Source: Methylocystis sp.
GTDB lineage: Bacteria > Pseudomonadota > Alphaproteobacteria > Rhizobiales > Beijerinckiaceae
DNA length: 64,000 nt
Direction of reading: 5' to 3'
Assembly (NCBI GenBank): GCA_020252485.1
Contig: JADCCX010000012.1
Span: 124,001 to 188,000 of the forward strand
Below are positions 10,341 through 18,970 of this stretch, one piece after another. Position 1 is the first letter of the stretch; every line of letters begins with the position of its first letter. The notes beneath the pieces were generated by a model that did not search any database, had not been told where the DNA came from, and saw nothing but the letters and a program-made list of their open reading frames with translations. The translations under genes were made by a program, and so were the position numbers.

Positions 10341-11102
10341 ATGCGCCCGCTCCGCCCGATCATCGTCCTTGCCGCCGCCCTGCTGACCGCGCTCCCGGCG
10401 ATGGCGGCCGAATTCCGCGTCATGACGACGGGCGCGCCGCGCAAGGTGATTGATATGGTGGCGGCGAAATTCGCCGCCGACACCGCCCACAAGCCCGTGC
10501 TGATCGAGGATACCGCCGGCGGGGTCCGCCGCCGCATCGAGGCGGGTGAGGCCGCCGATGTGGTGGTCGCCACGCCGGCCGTGCTGGACGCGCTGGTGGC
10601 GGCGGGAAAGATTGTCCCCGGCTCGCGCATCGATTTCGCGACGACGGGCGTGGGTGTGGGCATCAAGGAAGGCCTGCCCAAGCCAGATATTTCGACCGTG
10701 GACGCCATCAGGAAACTGGTGGCCGAGGCGCCGTCCATCGCGCTGCCGGACCCCAAGGCCGGCGGCACGAGCGCCGTCTATATCGAGGGCCTGTTCAAGC
10801 GTCTTGGCATTGCCGACGCCGTTAACGCCAAGGCCAAACTGAAGGCCGGCGGCTATGCGGCCGATCTCGTGGCGAGCGGCGACGCCATCATCGTCTTCCA
10901 TCAGATCAGCGAGATCAAGCCGGTCAAGGGCGTCACGCTGGTCGGTCCGCTGCCGGCGGAGATCCAGCTGATCACGACCTATTCGGCGGCGTTGTCGACA
11001 GGTGCGGCGGCGGATTCTCCCGCCAAGGCCTTCCTCGCGGCGATCAATGGTCCGGCTGGCCGGGCTGCGGTCGAATCCATCGGCATGGATCCGCCGAAGT
11101 GA
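10341..11102 (+). CDS. Periplasmic substrate-binding protein, ModA-like, orphan
   Basis: 253 aa. Signal peptide MRPLRPIIVLAAALLTALPAMAA, cleaved before EF. The mature part follows the ModA/type 2 solute-binding fold: 'FRVMTTGAPRKVIDMVAAKF', 'GEAADVVVATPAVLDALVAAGKI', 'LPDPKAGGTSAVYIEGLFKRLGI', 'LITTYSAALSTG'. No permease or ATPase gene lies next to it, so it may not serve molybdate uptake. The ATG at 10341 has GAAGGAA just upstream; an earlier ATG at 10320 would place residues before the signal sequence. Confidence 0.8.
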   Translation: MRPLRPIIVLAAALLTALPAMAAEFRVMTTGAPRKVIDMVAAKFAADTAHKPVLIEDTAGGVRRRIEAGEAADVVVATPAVLDALVAAGKIVPGSRIDFATTGVGVGIKEGLPKPDISTVDAIRKLVAEAPSIALPDPKAGGTSAVYIEGLFKRLGIADAVNAKAKLKAGGYAADLVASGDAIIVFHQISEIKPVKGVTLVGPLPAEIQLITTYSAALSTGAAADSPAKAFLAAINGPAGRAAVESIGMDPPK

Positions 11103-11133
11103 CCGCCCGGCTTGCGCCAAACGAGGCTGACGC

Positions 11134-11418
11134 ATGTCTTTTCTGAGAAAGCTCTTCGGCGGCGGCGCTCCTGCCAAGCCGGACAATACACCCGCTGCAA
11201 CCGAGGCCTATCAGGGCTTCACCATCCACGCCATGCCCTATCAGGAAAACGGGCAGTGGCAGATGTGCGGCGTGATCGAGAAGGAGATCGGCGGAGAGCT
11301 GAAATCCCACCGCTTCGTGCGGGCGGACCGGTTCACCTCGCGCGAGGAGGCCGCGCCCTTCACCATGATCAAGGCCCGGCAGATCATCGACCAGATGGGC
11401 GAGAAGATTTTCGGGTAA
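11134..11418 (+). CDS. HlyU family protein
   Basis: 94 aa small basic protein. 'EAYQGFTIHAMPYQENGQWQMCGVIEKE' and 'SHRFVRADRFTSREEAAPFTM...QIIDQMG' are the hallmarks of the HlyU domain. Vibrio HlyU is an unrelated ArsR-type regulator; in alphaproteobacteria this domain family is usually annotated as a HlyU-like regulator without proven role. No DNA-binding motif is obvious. It follows the binding-protein gene by 31 bp and is followed by the palindromic repeat array. Confidence 0.75.
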   Translation: MSFLRKLFGGGAPAKPDNTPAATEAYQGFTIHAMPYQENGQWQMCGVIEKEIGGELKSHRFVRADRFTSREEAAPFTMIKARQIIDQMGEKIFG

Positions 11419-11430
11419 GAGCAAATGGTG

Positions 11431-11691
11431 CGTTTCTCGAGGCGTCCCCCGGAGAAAGTCCGGGGTCCGCACCTCGAAATGAGGGGGCTGGTTCCTTGCA
11501 CAGATCTCCTCATTTCGAGGCGCCGGCCAACGGTCGGCCTCGAGAAACCGGCAGGATAGGGCGCTTGATCAGGCGCATGTCTCGAGGCTCGCCAAAGGCG
11601 AGCGCCTCGACATGAGGGTGCTTGATAAGGATCTCAATCTCTACCTTCCTCATTTCGAGGCGCCGGCCAACGGCCGGCCTCGAGAAACGCA
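11431..11691. repeat. Array of four CTCGAGGC palindromic repeats
   Basis: Four related hairpin units occupy most of the 348-bp gap. Units at 11508-11550 and 11648-11690 are nearly identical: CCTCATTTCGAGGCGCC, a GGCC-rich loop, then GGCCTCGAGAAAC. A unit at 11577-11617 keeps the outer TCTCGAGGC and GCCTCGACATGAGG but has a different core (CTCGCCaaaGGCGAG). A unit at 11431-11485 is in reverse order: CGTTTCTCGAGGCG ... CACCTCGAAATGAGG. They look like a REP/RPE-type dispersed palindrome expanded locally. The core stems differ while the CTCGAG edges are kept. Confidence 0.75.
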
Positions 11692-11766
11692 CAAGCCTTA
11701 TGCGGGTCTCCCATCAGATAAGCTTGTTTGACGCCGGCCTTCCCTCCAGCCAATACGAGGGTTCCG

Positions 11767-13002
11767 ATGATCGCCGCCGCAACAGACCCCCGCTATACGC
11801 CTGATTCCCGTTACGCCTGGGTTCGGCTGGCGCTATCCCTCCTGCTGGCCACAGTGGCCTGTGTCGGCTCCTGGTCGGTGGTGGTGGCGCTGCCGGAGGT
11901 GCAGCGCGAGTTCGGCACGCTGCGCGGCCTCGCCTCCTTCCCCTACACCTGCATGATGATCGGCTTCGCCGCCGCCGCGATCGGCATGGGCAAATTGACG
12001 GACCGCTACGGCATAGTCGTGCCGATCCTGATCGGCGCAGTGTCGCAAGGGCTTGGCTTCATCATCGCCGGCTTTGCGCCCTCCATCCTGGTTTTCGCGC
12101 TGGCGCATGTGCTGATCGGGATCGGCGCTTCCATCGGCTTCGCCCCGCTCATCGCCGACATCTCCCACTGGTTCCGGCAGAACCGCGGTTTAGCCGTGGC
12201 GATCACCGCCACCGGCAATTATCTCGCCGGCGCGCTCTGGTCGCCGCTGTTCCAGTCGCTGATCAGCAGCCACGGCTGGCGCTGGACGCATATCGCCGTC
12301 GGCTGCTTCGTCTTCGTTTTCATGCTCGCCATGGCCGGGTTCTTCCGCCGCCGGGCGGCAAGGGACCTGACTCAGGCGGCCGCCGTCGCGGCCCGGGGCC
12401 GGGCGCTCGGCGTTTCCACCAACACGCTGCTGGTGGCGCTCGCCATCGCCGGCTTCGGCTGCTGCATGGCGATGGCGATGCCGCAGGTGCATATCGTCGC
12501 CTATTGCGCGGATCTGGGCTACGGCGCGGCGCGCGGCGCCGAGATGCTGTCGCTGATGCTGGCGCTCGGCATCTTCAGCCGCATCGGCTCGGGCTTTCTG
12601 GCGGACAGGATCGGCGGGCTTTCGGTCCTGATGATCGGGTCCTTCATGCAGGCGGCGGCGCTGTTTTTGTTCCTGTGGTTCGACGGATTGACCTCGCTCT
12701 ACATCATTTCCGCGATTTTCGGCCTGTTCCAGGGCGGCATCGTGCCGATGTATGCGCTGGTGGCGCGGGAATATCTCCCGCCGGAGCAAGCCGGAGGCAA
12801 GATCGGCATTGTCATCACCGCCACCATCCTCGGCATGGCGGTCGGCGGCGTCGCCTCCGGCTGGATCTTCGATTACTTCCTCTCCTACCGCATGGCCTTC
12901 CTGAACGGGCTGCTCTGGAACGGCGTCAATCTCCTCATCGTCGGCTGGCTGCTGCTGCGCCGCCGCGATGCTGGCGGACAGCCTGTGGCGCAAACCGCGT
13001 AG
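11767..13002 (+). CDS. MFS transporter
   Basis: 411 aa with about 12 hydrophobic segments starting at 'VRLALSLLLATVACVGSWSVVV'. The motif-A-like loop between TM2 and TM3 reads 'GMGKLTDRYGI', and its repeat in the second half is 'GSGFLADRIGG'. It resembles the oxalate/formate-antiporter-like branch of MFS. Substrate cannot be called. The ATG at 11767 has GAGG upstream; an in-frame ATG at 11728 lies in the end of the repeat region and is less likely. Confidence 0.88.
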   Translation: MIAAATDPRYTPDSRYAWVRLALSLLLATVACVGSWSVVVALPEVQREFGTLRGLASFPYTCMMIGFAAAAIGMGKLTDRYGIVVPILIGAVSQGLGFIIAGFAPSILVFALAHVLIGIGASIGFAPLIADISHWFRQNRGLAVAITATGNYLAGALWSPLFQSLISSHGWRWTHIAVGCFVFVFMLAMAGFFRRRAARDLTQAAAVAARGRALGVSTNTLLVALAIAGFGCCMAMAMPQVHIVAYCADLGYGAARGAEMLSLMLALGIFSRIGSGFLADRIGGLSVLMIGSFMQAAALFLFLWFDGLTSLYIISAIFGLFQGGIVPMYALVAREYLPPEQAGGKIGIVITATILGMAVGGVASGWIFDYFLSYRMAFLNGLLWNGVNLLIVGWLLLRRRDAGGQPVAQTA

Positions 13003-13059
13003 CCAGCGGCTTCAGCCTCCTGTAGGCAGACGGCGTAAGAGCCTATCCGAGGAATCGCC

Positions 13060-14082
13060 ATGCTGCAGACCACCATCGCCGGTTCATTGCCGAAGCCGCT
13101 ATGGCTGGCCGAGCCCGAGAAGCTCTGGGCCCCCTGGCGGCTGGAAGGCGCGGCGCTGGAGGAGGGCAAGCGCGACGCCACGATCCTCGCCGTCAAGCTG
13201 CAGGAGGATGCCGGCCTCGATATCGTCGGCGACGGCGAGCAGGCGCGCGTGCATTTCGTGCATGGCTTCCTCGCCAATCTCGATGGCATCGACTTCGCGA
13301 AGAAGACGCTGATGGGCATCCGCAACAACCGCTACAAGGCGGAGGTGCCGACGGTGACGGGGCCGATCCGCCGCAAGGGCCCCGTGCATGCGATGGAAGC
13401 CGCCGCGGCCCGCGCGCATACAGCCCGCAAGCTGAAATTCACCCTGCCCGGCCCAATGACCATCGTCGACACGATCGCCGACGAACATTACGGCCGCCGC
13501 GAGGACCTCGCCATGGCCTTCGCCGCCGTCCTCAACGAGGAGGCGAAGGAGCTGCAGGCGCTGGGCGTCGACATCGTGCAATTCGATGAGCCGGCCTTCA
13601 ACGTTTATATGAAAGAGGTGAGCGACTGGGGCGTCGCCGCGCTGGAGCGCGCCGCAGAGGGCCTCACCTGCACCACCGCCGTGCATATCTGCTACGGCTA
13701 CGGCATCAAGGCGAATATCGACTGGAAGGCGACGCTGGGCGACAGCTGGCGGCATTACGAGGAGACCTTCCCCGCCCTCCGGAAAAGCAGCATAGGCCAG
13801 GTGTCGCTCGAATGCCGCAACTCCAGGGTGCCGCTCGATCTCATCCGCCTGCTCGACGGCAAGGATGTGCTCGCCGGCTGCATCGATGTCGCCAGCGACG
13901 CGGTGGAGACACCCGAAGAGGTGGCGGAAACCATCCGCGCCGTGCTCGCCTATGTAGCCCCGGAAAAGCTTTTCCCCTGCACCAATTGCGGCATGGCGCC
14001 GATGACGCGAGGCGTGGCCTATGGCAAGCTGGCAGCGCTGGCCAAAGGCGCGGCGCTGGTGCGCCGGGAGCTTGCGGGATGA
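13060..14082 (+). CDS. Core-type cobalamin-independent methionine synthase (MetE C-terminal domain only)
   Basis: 340 aa, less than half of full MetE (about 750 aa), with only the catalytic barrel. The zinc set is complete: His209 and Cys211 ('VHICYG'), Glu251 ('SLECRN') and Cys310 ('CTNCGM'). 'QFDEPAFNVY' corresponds to the conserved homocysteine-binding DEPA region. Such core MetE proteins need a different methyl donor or partner (for example MesD with MesX, or a corrinoid protein). No mesX-like gene was recognised nearby. It begins a tight cluster with a membrane protein (4-bp overlap) and a thioesterase. Confidence 0.85.
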   Translation: MLQTTIAGSLPKPLWLAEPEKLWAPWRLEGAALEEGKRDATILAVKLQEDAGLDIVGDGEQARVHFVHGFLANLDGIDFAKKTLMGIRNNRYKAEVPTVTGPIRRKGPVHAMEAAAARAHTARKLKFTLPGPMTIVDTIADEHYGRREDLAMAFAAVLNEEAKELQALGVDIVQFDEPAFNVYMKEVSDWGVAALERAAEGLTCTTAVHICYGYGIKANIDWKATLGDSWRHYEETFPALRKSSIGQVSLECRNSRVPLDLIRLLDGKDVLAGCIDVASDAVETPEEVAETIRAVLAYVAPEKLFPCTNCGMAPMTRGVAYGKLAALAKGAALVRRELAG

Positions 14083-14462
14083 GCAGGAGCAGGAACGGGA
14101 TCAGCAGTTTCGAGCAGCGGGGCGAACCGCTGCTGCCCCACCGGCGCTTCGTGTCGCGCCTGCTCCGCGCGGCGCTGATCTGGATGGCTCTGACGTCTGG
14201 CGGCCTCGCCATCGGCATGATCGGCTATGCCGCGACGGAGGGCATGAACTTCATCGATTCCTTCGTCAATGCCGCGATGATTCTTTCCGGCATGGGCCCG
14301 GTGAGCACGCTCAAGAACGATGCCGACAAGGTCTTCGCCGGCTTCTACGCGCTCTTCTCGGGGCTCCTCATCGCCGTCGCCAGCGGCTTCGTGCTTGCGC
14401 CGATCATCCATCGCGTGCTGCATGCCTTCCATGTCGAGCAGGGGCCCGAAAAAAATGACTGA
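14079..14462 (+). CDS. Two-TM membrane protein with ion-channel-like layout
   Basis: 127 aa, starting at the ATGA overlap with the methionine synthase gene. TM1 is 'LLRAALIWMALTSGGLAIGMIGYAAT', then a short segment 'MNFIDSFVNAAMILSGMGPVS', then TM2 'FAGFYALFSGLLIAVASGFVLAPIIH'. The order TM - re-entrant-like segment - TM, with 'KVFAGFYALFSG' resembling 'FASFYALxxG' of potassium channels, suggests a channel-fold relative. The TVGYG selectivity filter is absent; SGMGP occupies its place. Function unknown. Confidence 0.7.
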   Translation: MSRSRNGISSFEQRGEPLLPHRRFVSRLLRAALIWMALTSGGLAIGMIGYAATEGMNFIDSFVNAAMILSGMGPVSTLKNDADKVFAGFYALFSGLLIAVASGFVLAPIIHRVLHAFHVEQGPEKND

Positions 14463-14844
14463 CACCGAAAGCACCACACCGCGCGGCACGCTGACGCTGC
14501 GGATTTCCGCCATGCCCGCCGACACCAACGCCAACGGCGACATCTTCGGCGGCTGGGTGATGGCGCGCATGGACCAGGCGGGCGGCATGGCCGCCGTGGA
14601 ACTGGCGCATGGCCGCGTCGTGACCGTGAAGGTCGACGCCATGCAGTTCATCCGGCCGATGAAGGTGGGCGATGTGCTCTGCGTCTATACGGAGCTCGAG
14701 CGGATCGGCAACACGTCGCTGACGCTGCGCATCGAGGCCTGGGCGCAGCGCTTCCAGACGCGCCACATGGAGATGGTCACCGAGGCGACCTTCATCTTCG
14801 TCGCCATCGACGACAACGGCAAGCCGCGGGTCGTGCCCAGGTAG
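14455..14844 (+). CDS. Acyl-CoA thioesterase, YciA-like hotdog
   Basis: 129 aa single hotdog-fold enzyme that hydrolyses acyl-CoA. 'MPADTNANGDIFGGWVMARMDQAGGMAAV' is the YciA signature (N-G-D-IFGGW...D.A), followed by 'VTVKVDAMQFIRPMKVGDVL'. The start at 14455 overlaps the previous gene by 8 bp, so three genes from 13060 appear translationally coupled. The longer open frame back to 14320 is the antisense-like reading of the neighbouring gene and is rejected as a start. Confidence 0.9.
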   Translation: MTDTESTTPRGTLTLRISAMPADTNANGDIFGGWVMARMDQAGGMAAVELAHGRVVTVKVDAMQFIRPMKVGDVLCVYTELERIGNTSLTLRIEAWAQRFQTRHMEMVTEATFIFVAIDDNGKPRVVPR

Positions 14845-14885
14845 GGGGGCGTTGCGGTGATGGGACGGTGGGGAGCATCATTCCC

Positions 14886-14914
14886 TTGCAATTGATACCG
14901 CAATGCCGTATAGC
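14886..14914 (+). promoter_or_regulatory. Candidate sigma-70 promoter of the HigB/HigA-type operon
   Basis: TTGCAA at 14886-14891 and TATAGC at 14909-14914 are separated by 17 bp and end 9 bp before the toxin ATG at 14924, which would give a nearly leaderless message. The segment ATACCGCAATGCCGTAT within the spacer and -10 is partly symmetric and could be the antitoxin's own operator. Confidence 0.35.
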
Positions 14915-14923
14915 GAGTAACTC

Positions 14924-15274
14924 ATGCACTCGGTCGTCGAGACACCGTCGTTTCTCGCGGATGCCAAGGCGGCAGGCCTGTCGGACGACGAGAGGCTGGC
15001 GCTCGTTGATTTTATCGCCGCGCATCCTGATGCGGGAGATGAAATCCCGGGAAGCGGCGGAGCACGCAAGCTCCGCCTGGCCGGTCGCGGCAAGGGAAAG
15101 AGTGGCGGCTATCGCGTCATCACGTTCTACAGCGGGGACGGCGTGCCGGTGTTTTTGTTGAACGTGTTCTCGAAGGGAGAGCGCGCCAATCTCTCGAAGG
15201 CGGAGGTGAACGCGCTGCGCGTGATCCTTGGCCAGATTGTCGCCCTTTACAAGGCAAGGAGCCGCTCATCATGA
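14924..15274 (+). CDS. HigB/RelE-family toxin of a type II toxin-antitoxin system
   Basis: 116 aa. It begins '[23 protein letters not shown]', then '[28 protein letters not shown]' and '[20 protein letters not shown]'. This is the HigB-2/RelE-like layout: basic central strand with GGYRVI, then VFSKGER(A/D)NL near the C-terminus. The family cuts mRNA on the ribosome. Toxin-first order with a 4-bp ATGA overlap to the helix-turn-helix antitoxin gene is the typical hig arrangement. Confidence 0.88.
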   Translation: MHSVVETPSFLADAKAAGLSDDERLALVDFIAAHPDAGDEIPGSGGARKLRLAGRGKGKSGGYRVITFYSGDGVPVFLLNVFSKGERANLSKAEVNALRVILGQIVALYKARSRSS

Positions 15275-15564
15275 GCAAGGCAGGCAGCAGGATCATCAGG
15301 GCGGCGGAGGAGGCGCTGGCCTTCGCCAAGGGAGAGGCAACGAAGGGTTTTGCTGTCCACACGCCGGAGGCCATCGATGTCGGCGAACTCCGCCAGCGCC
15401 TGAAGATGAGCCAGGAGGCCTTTGCCGCATCCTTTGGTTTGCCCAAGCGGACGATCCAGGATTGGGAGCAGGGGCGGCGCTATCCGGAAGGCGCGGCGCG
15501 CGTGCTGCTGAAAGTGATCGCGCATGAACCGGAGGCCGTGAAGCGGGCGCTCAGGGCGGGGTAG
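15271..15564 (+). CDS. HigA-like antitoxin, XRE helix-turn-helix protein
   Basis: 97 aa. The HTH covers about residues 38-75: '[37 protein letters not shown]', a classic Cro/C1 fold with recognition helix [10 protein letters not shown]. The N-terminal ~35 residues ('[29 protein letters not shown]') match the toxin-binding part of HigA-2-like antitoxins. It is translated by ATGA coupling from the toxin gene and is expected to repress the operon. Confidence 0.88.
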   Translation: MSKAGSRIIRAAEEALAFAKGEATKGFAVHTPEAIDVGELRQRLKMSQEAFAASFGLPKRTIQDWEQGRRYPEGAARVLLKVIAHEPEAVKRALRAG

Positions 15565-15580
15565 TCTGCCGCGCTATTCA

Positions 15581-15856
15581 TCATCCATCAAAGACATGGG
15601 GGTAGTGCTCCCTATCCCAAGAGTCGGGACGGAAGATTATCTTCACCCATTCCAAGATCGTATCGCTTGATCGGTAAGGACGGCCGTTGATTTGCAAACC
15701 AAAGGCGCCGTCCGGTGAAAAGTGCACGTGATCGTGTAGTTCCGTCAGGCCAGAGATGGCTCGCGTCAACGCGGCCTTTCCCTCTTCGTTGACGTGAATT
15801 TCAAGAACCCGGTCGGAGGATAGGCTGAAGGTTATGCGTGGCTTATGCTCTGTCAT
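15581..15856 (-). CDS. Imm32-like small protein, function unknown
   Basis: 91 aa acidic protein: 'KPRITFSLSSDRVLEIHVNEEGKAALTRAISGL', then 'HVHFSPDGAFGLQ' and a C-terminal 'EWVKIIFRPDSW'. This pattern (NEEG, H-x-HF, VKI) is what I associate with the Imm32 immunity family. No toxin gene lies near, so it would be an orphan. Start ATG 15856 follows the ftsK stop by 3 bp, with GGAGGAG inside the end of ftsK as ribosome site; a GTG at 15859 is an alternative. It is thus probably co-transcribed with ftsK. Confidence 0.55.
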   Translation of the reverse strand: MTEHKPRITFSLSSDRVLEIHVNEEGKAALTRAISGLTELHDHVHFSPDGAFGLQINGRPYRSSDTILEWVKIIFRPDSWDREHYPHVFDG

Positions 15857-15859
15857 CAC

Positions 15860-18721
15860 TCACTCCTCCCCTTCCACCAGGATCTCCCGCTTGCCGGCAT
15901 GGTTGGCGGCGCCAACGACGCCTTCCTGCTCCATGCGCTCCATGAGGGAGGCGGCGCGGTTGTAGCCGATCTGCAGGCGGCGCTGGATATAGGAGGTGGA
16001 CGCCTTCTTGTCGCGCAGCACGACGCGCACGGCCTGCTCGTAGAGATCGCCGCCATCCTCCGAGCCGAATTCGCCCTTGTCGAAGACGGCCCCCTCGTCG
16101 CCCTCCGCGCCCATCTCCTCCTCATCCTCGCGGGTGATGGAATCGAGGTACTGCGGCTTGCCCTGGCGCTTCAGGTGGTTGACGACGCGCTCCACCTCCT
16201 CATCCGAGACGAAGGGCCCGTGCACGCGGTTGATGCGCCCGCCGCCGGCCATATAGAGCATGTCGCCCTGGCCGAGCAGCTGCTCCGCGCCCATTTCGCC
16301 CAGAATGGTGCGGCTGTCGATCTTCGACGTGACCTGGAACGAGATGCGCGTCGGAAAATTCGCCTTGATCGTTCCGGTGATGACATCGACCGAGGGGCGC
16401 TGCGTCGCCATGATGACATGGATGCCGGCCGCCCGCGCCATCTGCGCCAGACGCTGCACCGCGCCTTCGATATCCTTGCCGGCGACCATCATCAGGTCGG
16501 CCATCTCGTCAATGAGCACGACGATATAGGGCAGCGTGTCGAGCGGCATCTCCTCCTGCGTATAGAGGATCTCGCCCGTCTCCTTGTCGAAGCCGCTCTG
16601 CACCGTGCGGGTGATGATCTCGCCATCGGCCTTCGCCTCGGCGACGCGGGCGTTGAAGCCGTCGATGTTGCGCACCCCCACCTTCGACATCTTGCGGTAG
16701 CGGTCCTCCATCTCGCGCACCGCCCATTTCAGCGCCACCACCGCCTTCTTGGGGTCGGTGACGACGGGGGTGAGCAGATGCGGAATGCCGTCATAGACGG
16801 AGAGCTCCAGCATCTTGGGGTCGATCATGATCAGCCGACACTGAGCCGGGGTCAGCCGGTAAAGCAGCGAGAGGATCATCGTGTTGATGGCGACTGATTT
16901 GCCGGAACCCGTGGTGCCCGCCACCAGCAGATGCGGCATCTTGGCAAGCTCGGCGATGACGGGCTCGCCGCCGATTGTCTTGCCCATCGAAAGCGCCAGC
17001 TTGTGGCTGGATTTCTCGAAATCCTGGCTGCCGATCAATTCGCGGAAATACACCGTCTCGCGCCGCTGGTTCGGCAGTTCGATGCCGATGGCGTTGCGGC
17101 CGGGAACCACGGCGACGCGCGCCGAAACCGCCGACATCGAGCGGGCGATATCATCCGCCAGGCCGATGACGCGGGAGGATTTCGTGCCCGGCGCGGGCTC
17201 CAGCTCATAGAGCGTCACCACGGGGCCCGGACGCACATTGATGATCTCGCCCTTGACGCCGAAATCATCAAGCACGCCCTCCAGCAATCGCGCATTCTGC
17301 TCCAGCGCATCCTCGGAGATCGTCACCACATTGCTGCGCTTCGGCTCGTTCAGCAGCGAGAGCGGCGGCAGTTCATAGGCATCGCGGCCGAGCAGATCCG
17401 GCTGCGCCTCGCGGGCTTCGCGCTTGCCGGGCTTCACGGATTGCGCGGGCGGAATGACGCGGCTGGCGGCGCGCGCATCGGCGGGCTCGCTGAAGACGGG
17501 CTCCACCCGCGCGCCCACCATGCGCCGGCGCGCAGCGGCCTGCAGCGCCTCGATGGCGGCGCGCTCGCCCGGGCGGACCGATGCGCCGTCAATGGGAGGG
17601 ATAACCCGAGTGGGAGCCTCCGGCTCTGCCGCGGCAAGCCCGAGACGCCGCTTCGCCGCCTGCTGCAGAGCGGCGACGGCCGCGCCGTAGCCGGCGGATT
17701 TCGCGGGCTGCGGATTCGGACTGGCCATTTCTTCCGCCGGCAGAGGGCCGCGCCGGTGATAGACCGGGGCGGCCACATCCGACATGTCCTCGCGGCTGAC
17801 GAATGGCTCGCGGCGAAGCGGCGGCTCGTTGCGCAGAGGCGTCAGGTTCGGGCCGCCGGCAGAGGCGAAGGCCGCCTTCTCGTCTCGGGTCGCCCGTTCG
17901 ACCATGCTGCGGGCCCCTTCGGCGATGCGGCTGCCCGCACCGTCGCGGAAACGTCTGGCTGCCCGGGCGGAACTGCGGGCCAGCAGCGCCAGGCCATGGA
18001 CAGCCGCGCCAACCAGCACCAGCGCGCGGCTCGGTTCGTCGTCGCGATGGTCGTCCTCGTCGAGGTCGGAATGCCGGCGCACACGGGGTGAATCCTCGGC
18101 CTCGTCGCCGTCAAAAGCGAGGTCGCGCCCGATCGCGGCGTGCAGGGAAACAATCGCCACACCCGCGAACAGCAGCGCCGCCGTCAGCTTGGCAATGCCG
18201 CTGGTGCCAATGAGCATCAGCGGCAGCCGCTCGATGGCGTCGCCGATGGCGCCGCCCAATCCGGTCGGCAGCGGCCAGCTGTCGGCACGGGGCAACAACG
18301 AGACGAAGGCGGCGGCGGCGAGAATGCCGACAGCCCAGCCGGTCACCCGGCCGAAGATGCGGTCCATCCCCCGCGCCCTGAACAGCATGAGGCCCCAGCA
18401 CCCGAGCGGGACCACCACGGCGAGGATCGCCACTCCCAGCAGCTGCACGGCCACATCGGCCACCACCGCGCCGGGATGGCCAAGCCAATTCCTGACCGGT
18501 CCATCAACCGCGTAATTGAAGCTTGGGTCGCGGACCGACCACGACATCAGCGCCAGGGCCAGGAGAATGGCGAGGGTGAGGAGAAACAGCCCGGCGCCTT
18601 CGGCAAAGCGCTTGCGGGCGATATCGCGCAGCAGATCGAGCAAAGATTCCCGGGCGGCGGCGCCACGCGGCATCGCTGGCGGCGTGATGGGGCGGGCAAC
18701 CGGCCTCTTGGGCGTCGACAT
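15860..18721 (-). CDS. ftsK: DNA translocase FtsK
   Basis: 953 aa septal DNA pump that coordinates chromosome dimer resolution and division. The N-terminal ~200 residues carry four membrane segments (first '[18 protein letters not shown]'). A Pro/Arg/Ala-rich linker runs to about 430. The motor has Walker A GTTGSGKS at about 605-612 and Walker B-like '[14 protein letters not shown]'. '[12 protein letters not shown]' and '[28 protein letters not shown]' are diagnostic. The C-terminal winged-helix gamma domain ('[29 protein letters not shown]') reads KOPS. It is divergent from nothing; an Imm32-like gene follows directly. Confidence 0.97.
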   Translation of the reverse strand: MSTPKRPVARPITPPAMPRGAAARESLLDLLRDIARKRFAEGAGLFLLTLAILLALALMSWSVRDPSFNYAVDGPVRNWLGHPGAVVADVAVQLLGVAILAVVVPLGCWGLMLFRARGMDRIFGRVTGWAVGILAAAAFVSLLPRADSWPLPTGLGGAIGDAIERLPLMLIGTSGIAKLTAALLFAGVAIVSLHAAIGRDLAFDGDEAEDSPRVRRHSDLDEDDHRDDEPSRALVLVGAAVHGLALLARSSARAARRFRDGAGSRIAEGARSMVERATRDEKAAFASAGGPNLTPLRNEPPLRREPFVSREDMSDVAAPVYHRRGPLPAEEMASPNPQPAKSAGYGAAVAALQQAAKRRLGLAAAEPEAPTRVIPPIDGASVRPGERAAIEALQAAARRRMVGARVEPVFSEPADARAASRVIPPAQSVKPGKREAREAQPDLLGRDAYELPPLSLLNEPKRSNVVTISEDALEQNARLLEGVLDDFGVKGEIINVRPGPVVTLYELEPAPGTKSSRVIGLADDIARSMSAVSARVAVVPGRNAIGIELPNQRRETVYFRELIGSQDFEKSSHKLALSMGKTIGGEPVIAELAKMPHLLVAGTTGSGKSVAINTMILSLLYRLTPAQCRLIMIDPKMLELSVYDGIPHLLTPVVTDPKKAVVALKWAVREMEDRYRKMSKVGVRNIDGFNARVAEAKADGEIITRTVQSGFDKETGEILYTQEEMPLDTLPYIVVLIDEMADLMMVAGKDIEGAVQRLAQMARAAGIHVIMATQRPSVDVITGTIKANFPTRISFQVTSKIDSRTILGEMGAEQLLGQGDMLYMAGGGRINRVHGPFVSDEEVERVVNHLKRQGKPQYLDSITREDEEEMGAEGDEGAVFDKGEFGSEDGGDLYEQAVRVVLRDKKASTSYIQRRLQIGYNRAASLMERMEQEGVVGAANHAGKREILVEGEE

Positions 18722-18801
18722 CGCTGATGCTCAAAACGTTACGCGCGGGACAAGGATAAATCCGGTCAGGACTCACCATGGCCGGAACCTAACCCAAGCC
18801 A

Positions 18802-18819
18802 GTTAAAGGGTCGTTTAAC
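18802..18819. promoter_or_regulatory. Palindrome GTTAAA-N6-TTTAAC upstream of ftsK
   Basis: GTTAAA (18802-18807) and TTTAAC (18814-18819) form a perfect inverted repeat about 80 bp upstream of ftsK. The two TTAA cores are 8 bp apart, one more than the CtrA spacing of 7, so it is not a standard CtrA box. It could be an operator of another factor. Confidence 0.3.
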
Positions 18820-18861
18820 CTTGGCGCTCCGTTAACGGAATCGCGCGAATGCGCCTGAAAC

Positions 18862-18898
18862 GAAAAAGCGGGGCGAAGGTCGATGACCTTGCCCCGCA
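18862..18898 (-). terminator. Rho-independent terminator of glnK-amtB
   Basis: Read on the minus strand, GCGGGGCAAGGTC and GACCTTCGCCCCGC pair (one bulged base) around a short loop and are followed by TTTTTCGTTT. It lies about 75 bp past the amtB stop. Confidence 0.85.
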
Positions 18899-18970
18899 GG
18901 TTTCAGGAGGAAAACTGTCCCAACGCCACGAGGAGCCGCCGGGAGACAAGGCGGCGGCCCCTGAGCCTGA

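Noticed and set aside
16931-18091. Long plus-strand frame opposite ftsK
   Set aside because: Arg/His-rich shadow of ftsK with no recognisable domain; similar shadows occur opposite chvI, petB and mnmG.
18802-18819. CtrA box upstream of ftsK
   Set aside because: The TTAA cores are 8 bp apart rather than 7, so it fails the consensus; kept only as an unassigned palindrome.
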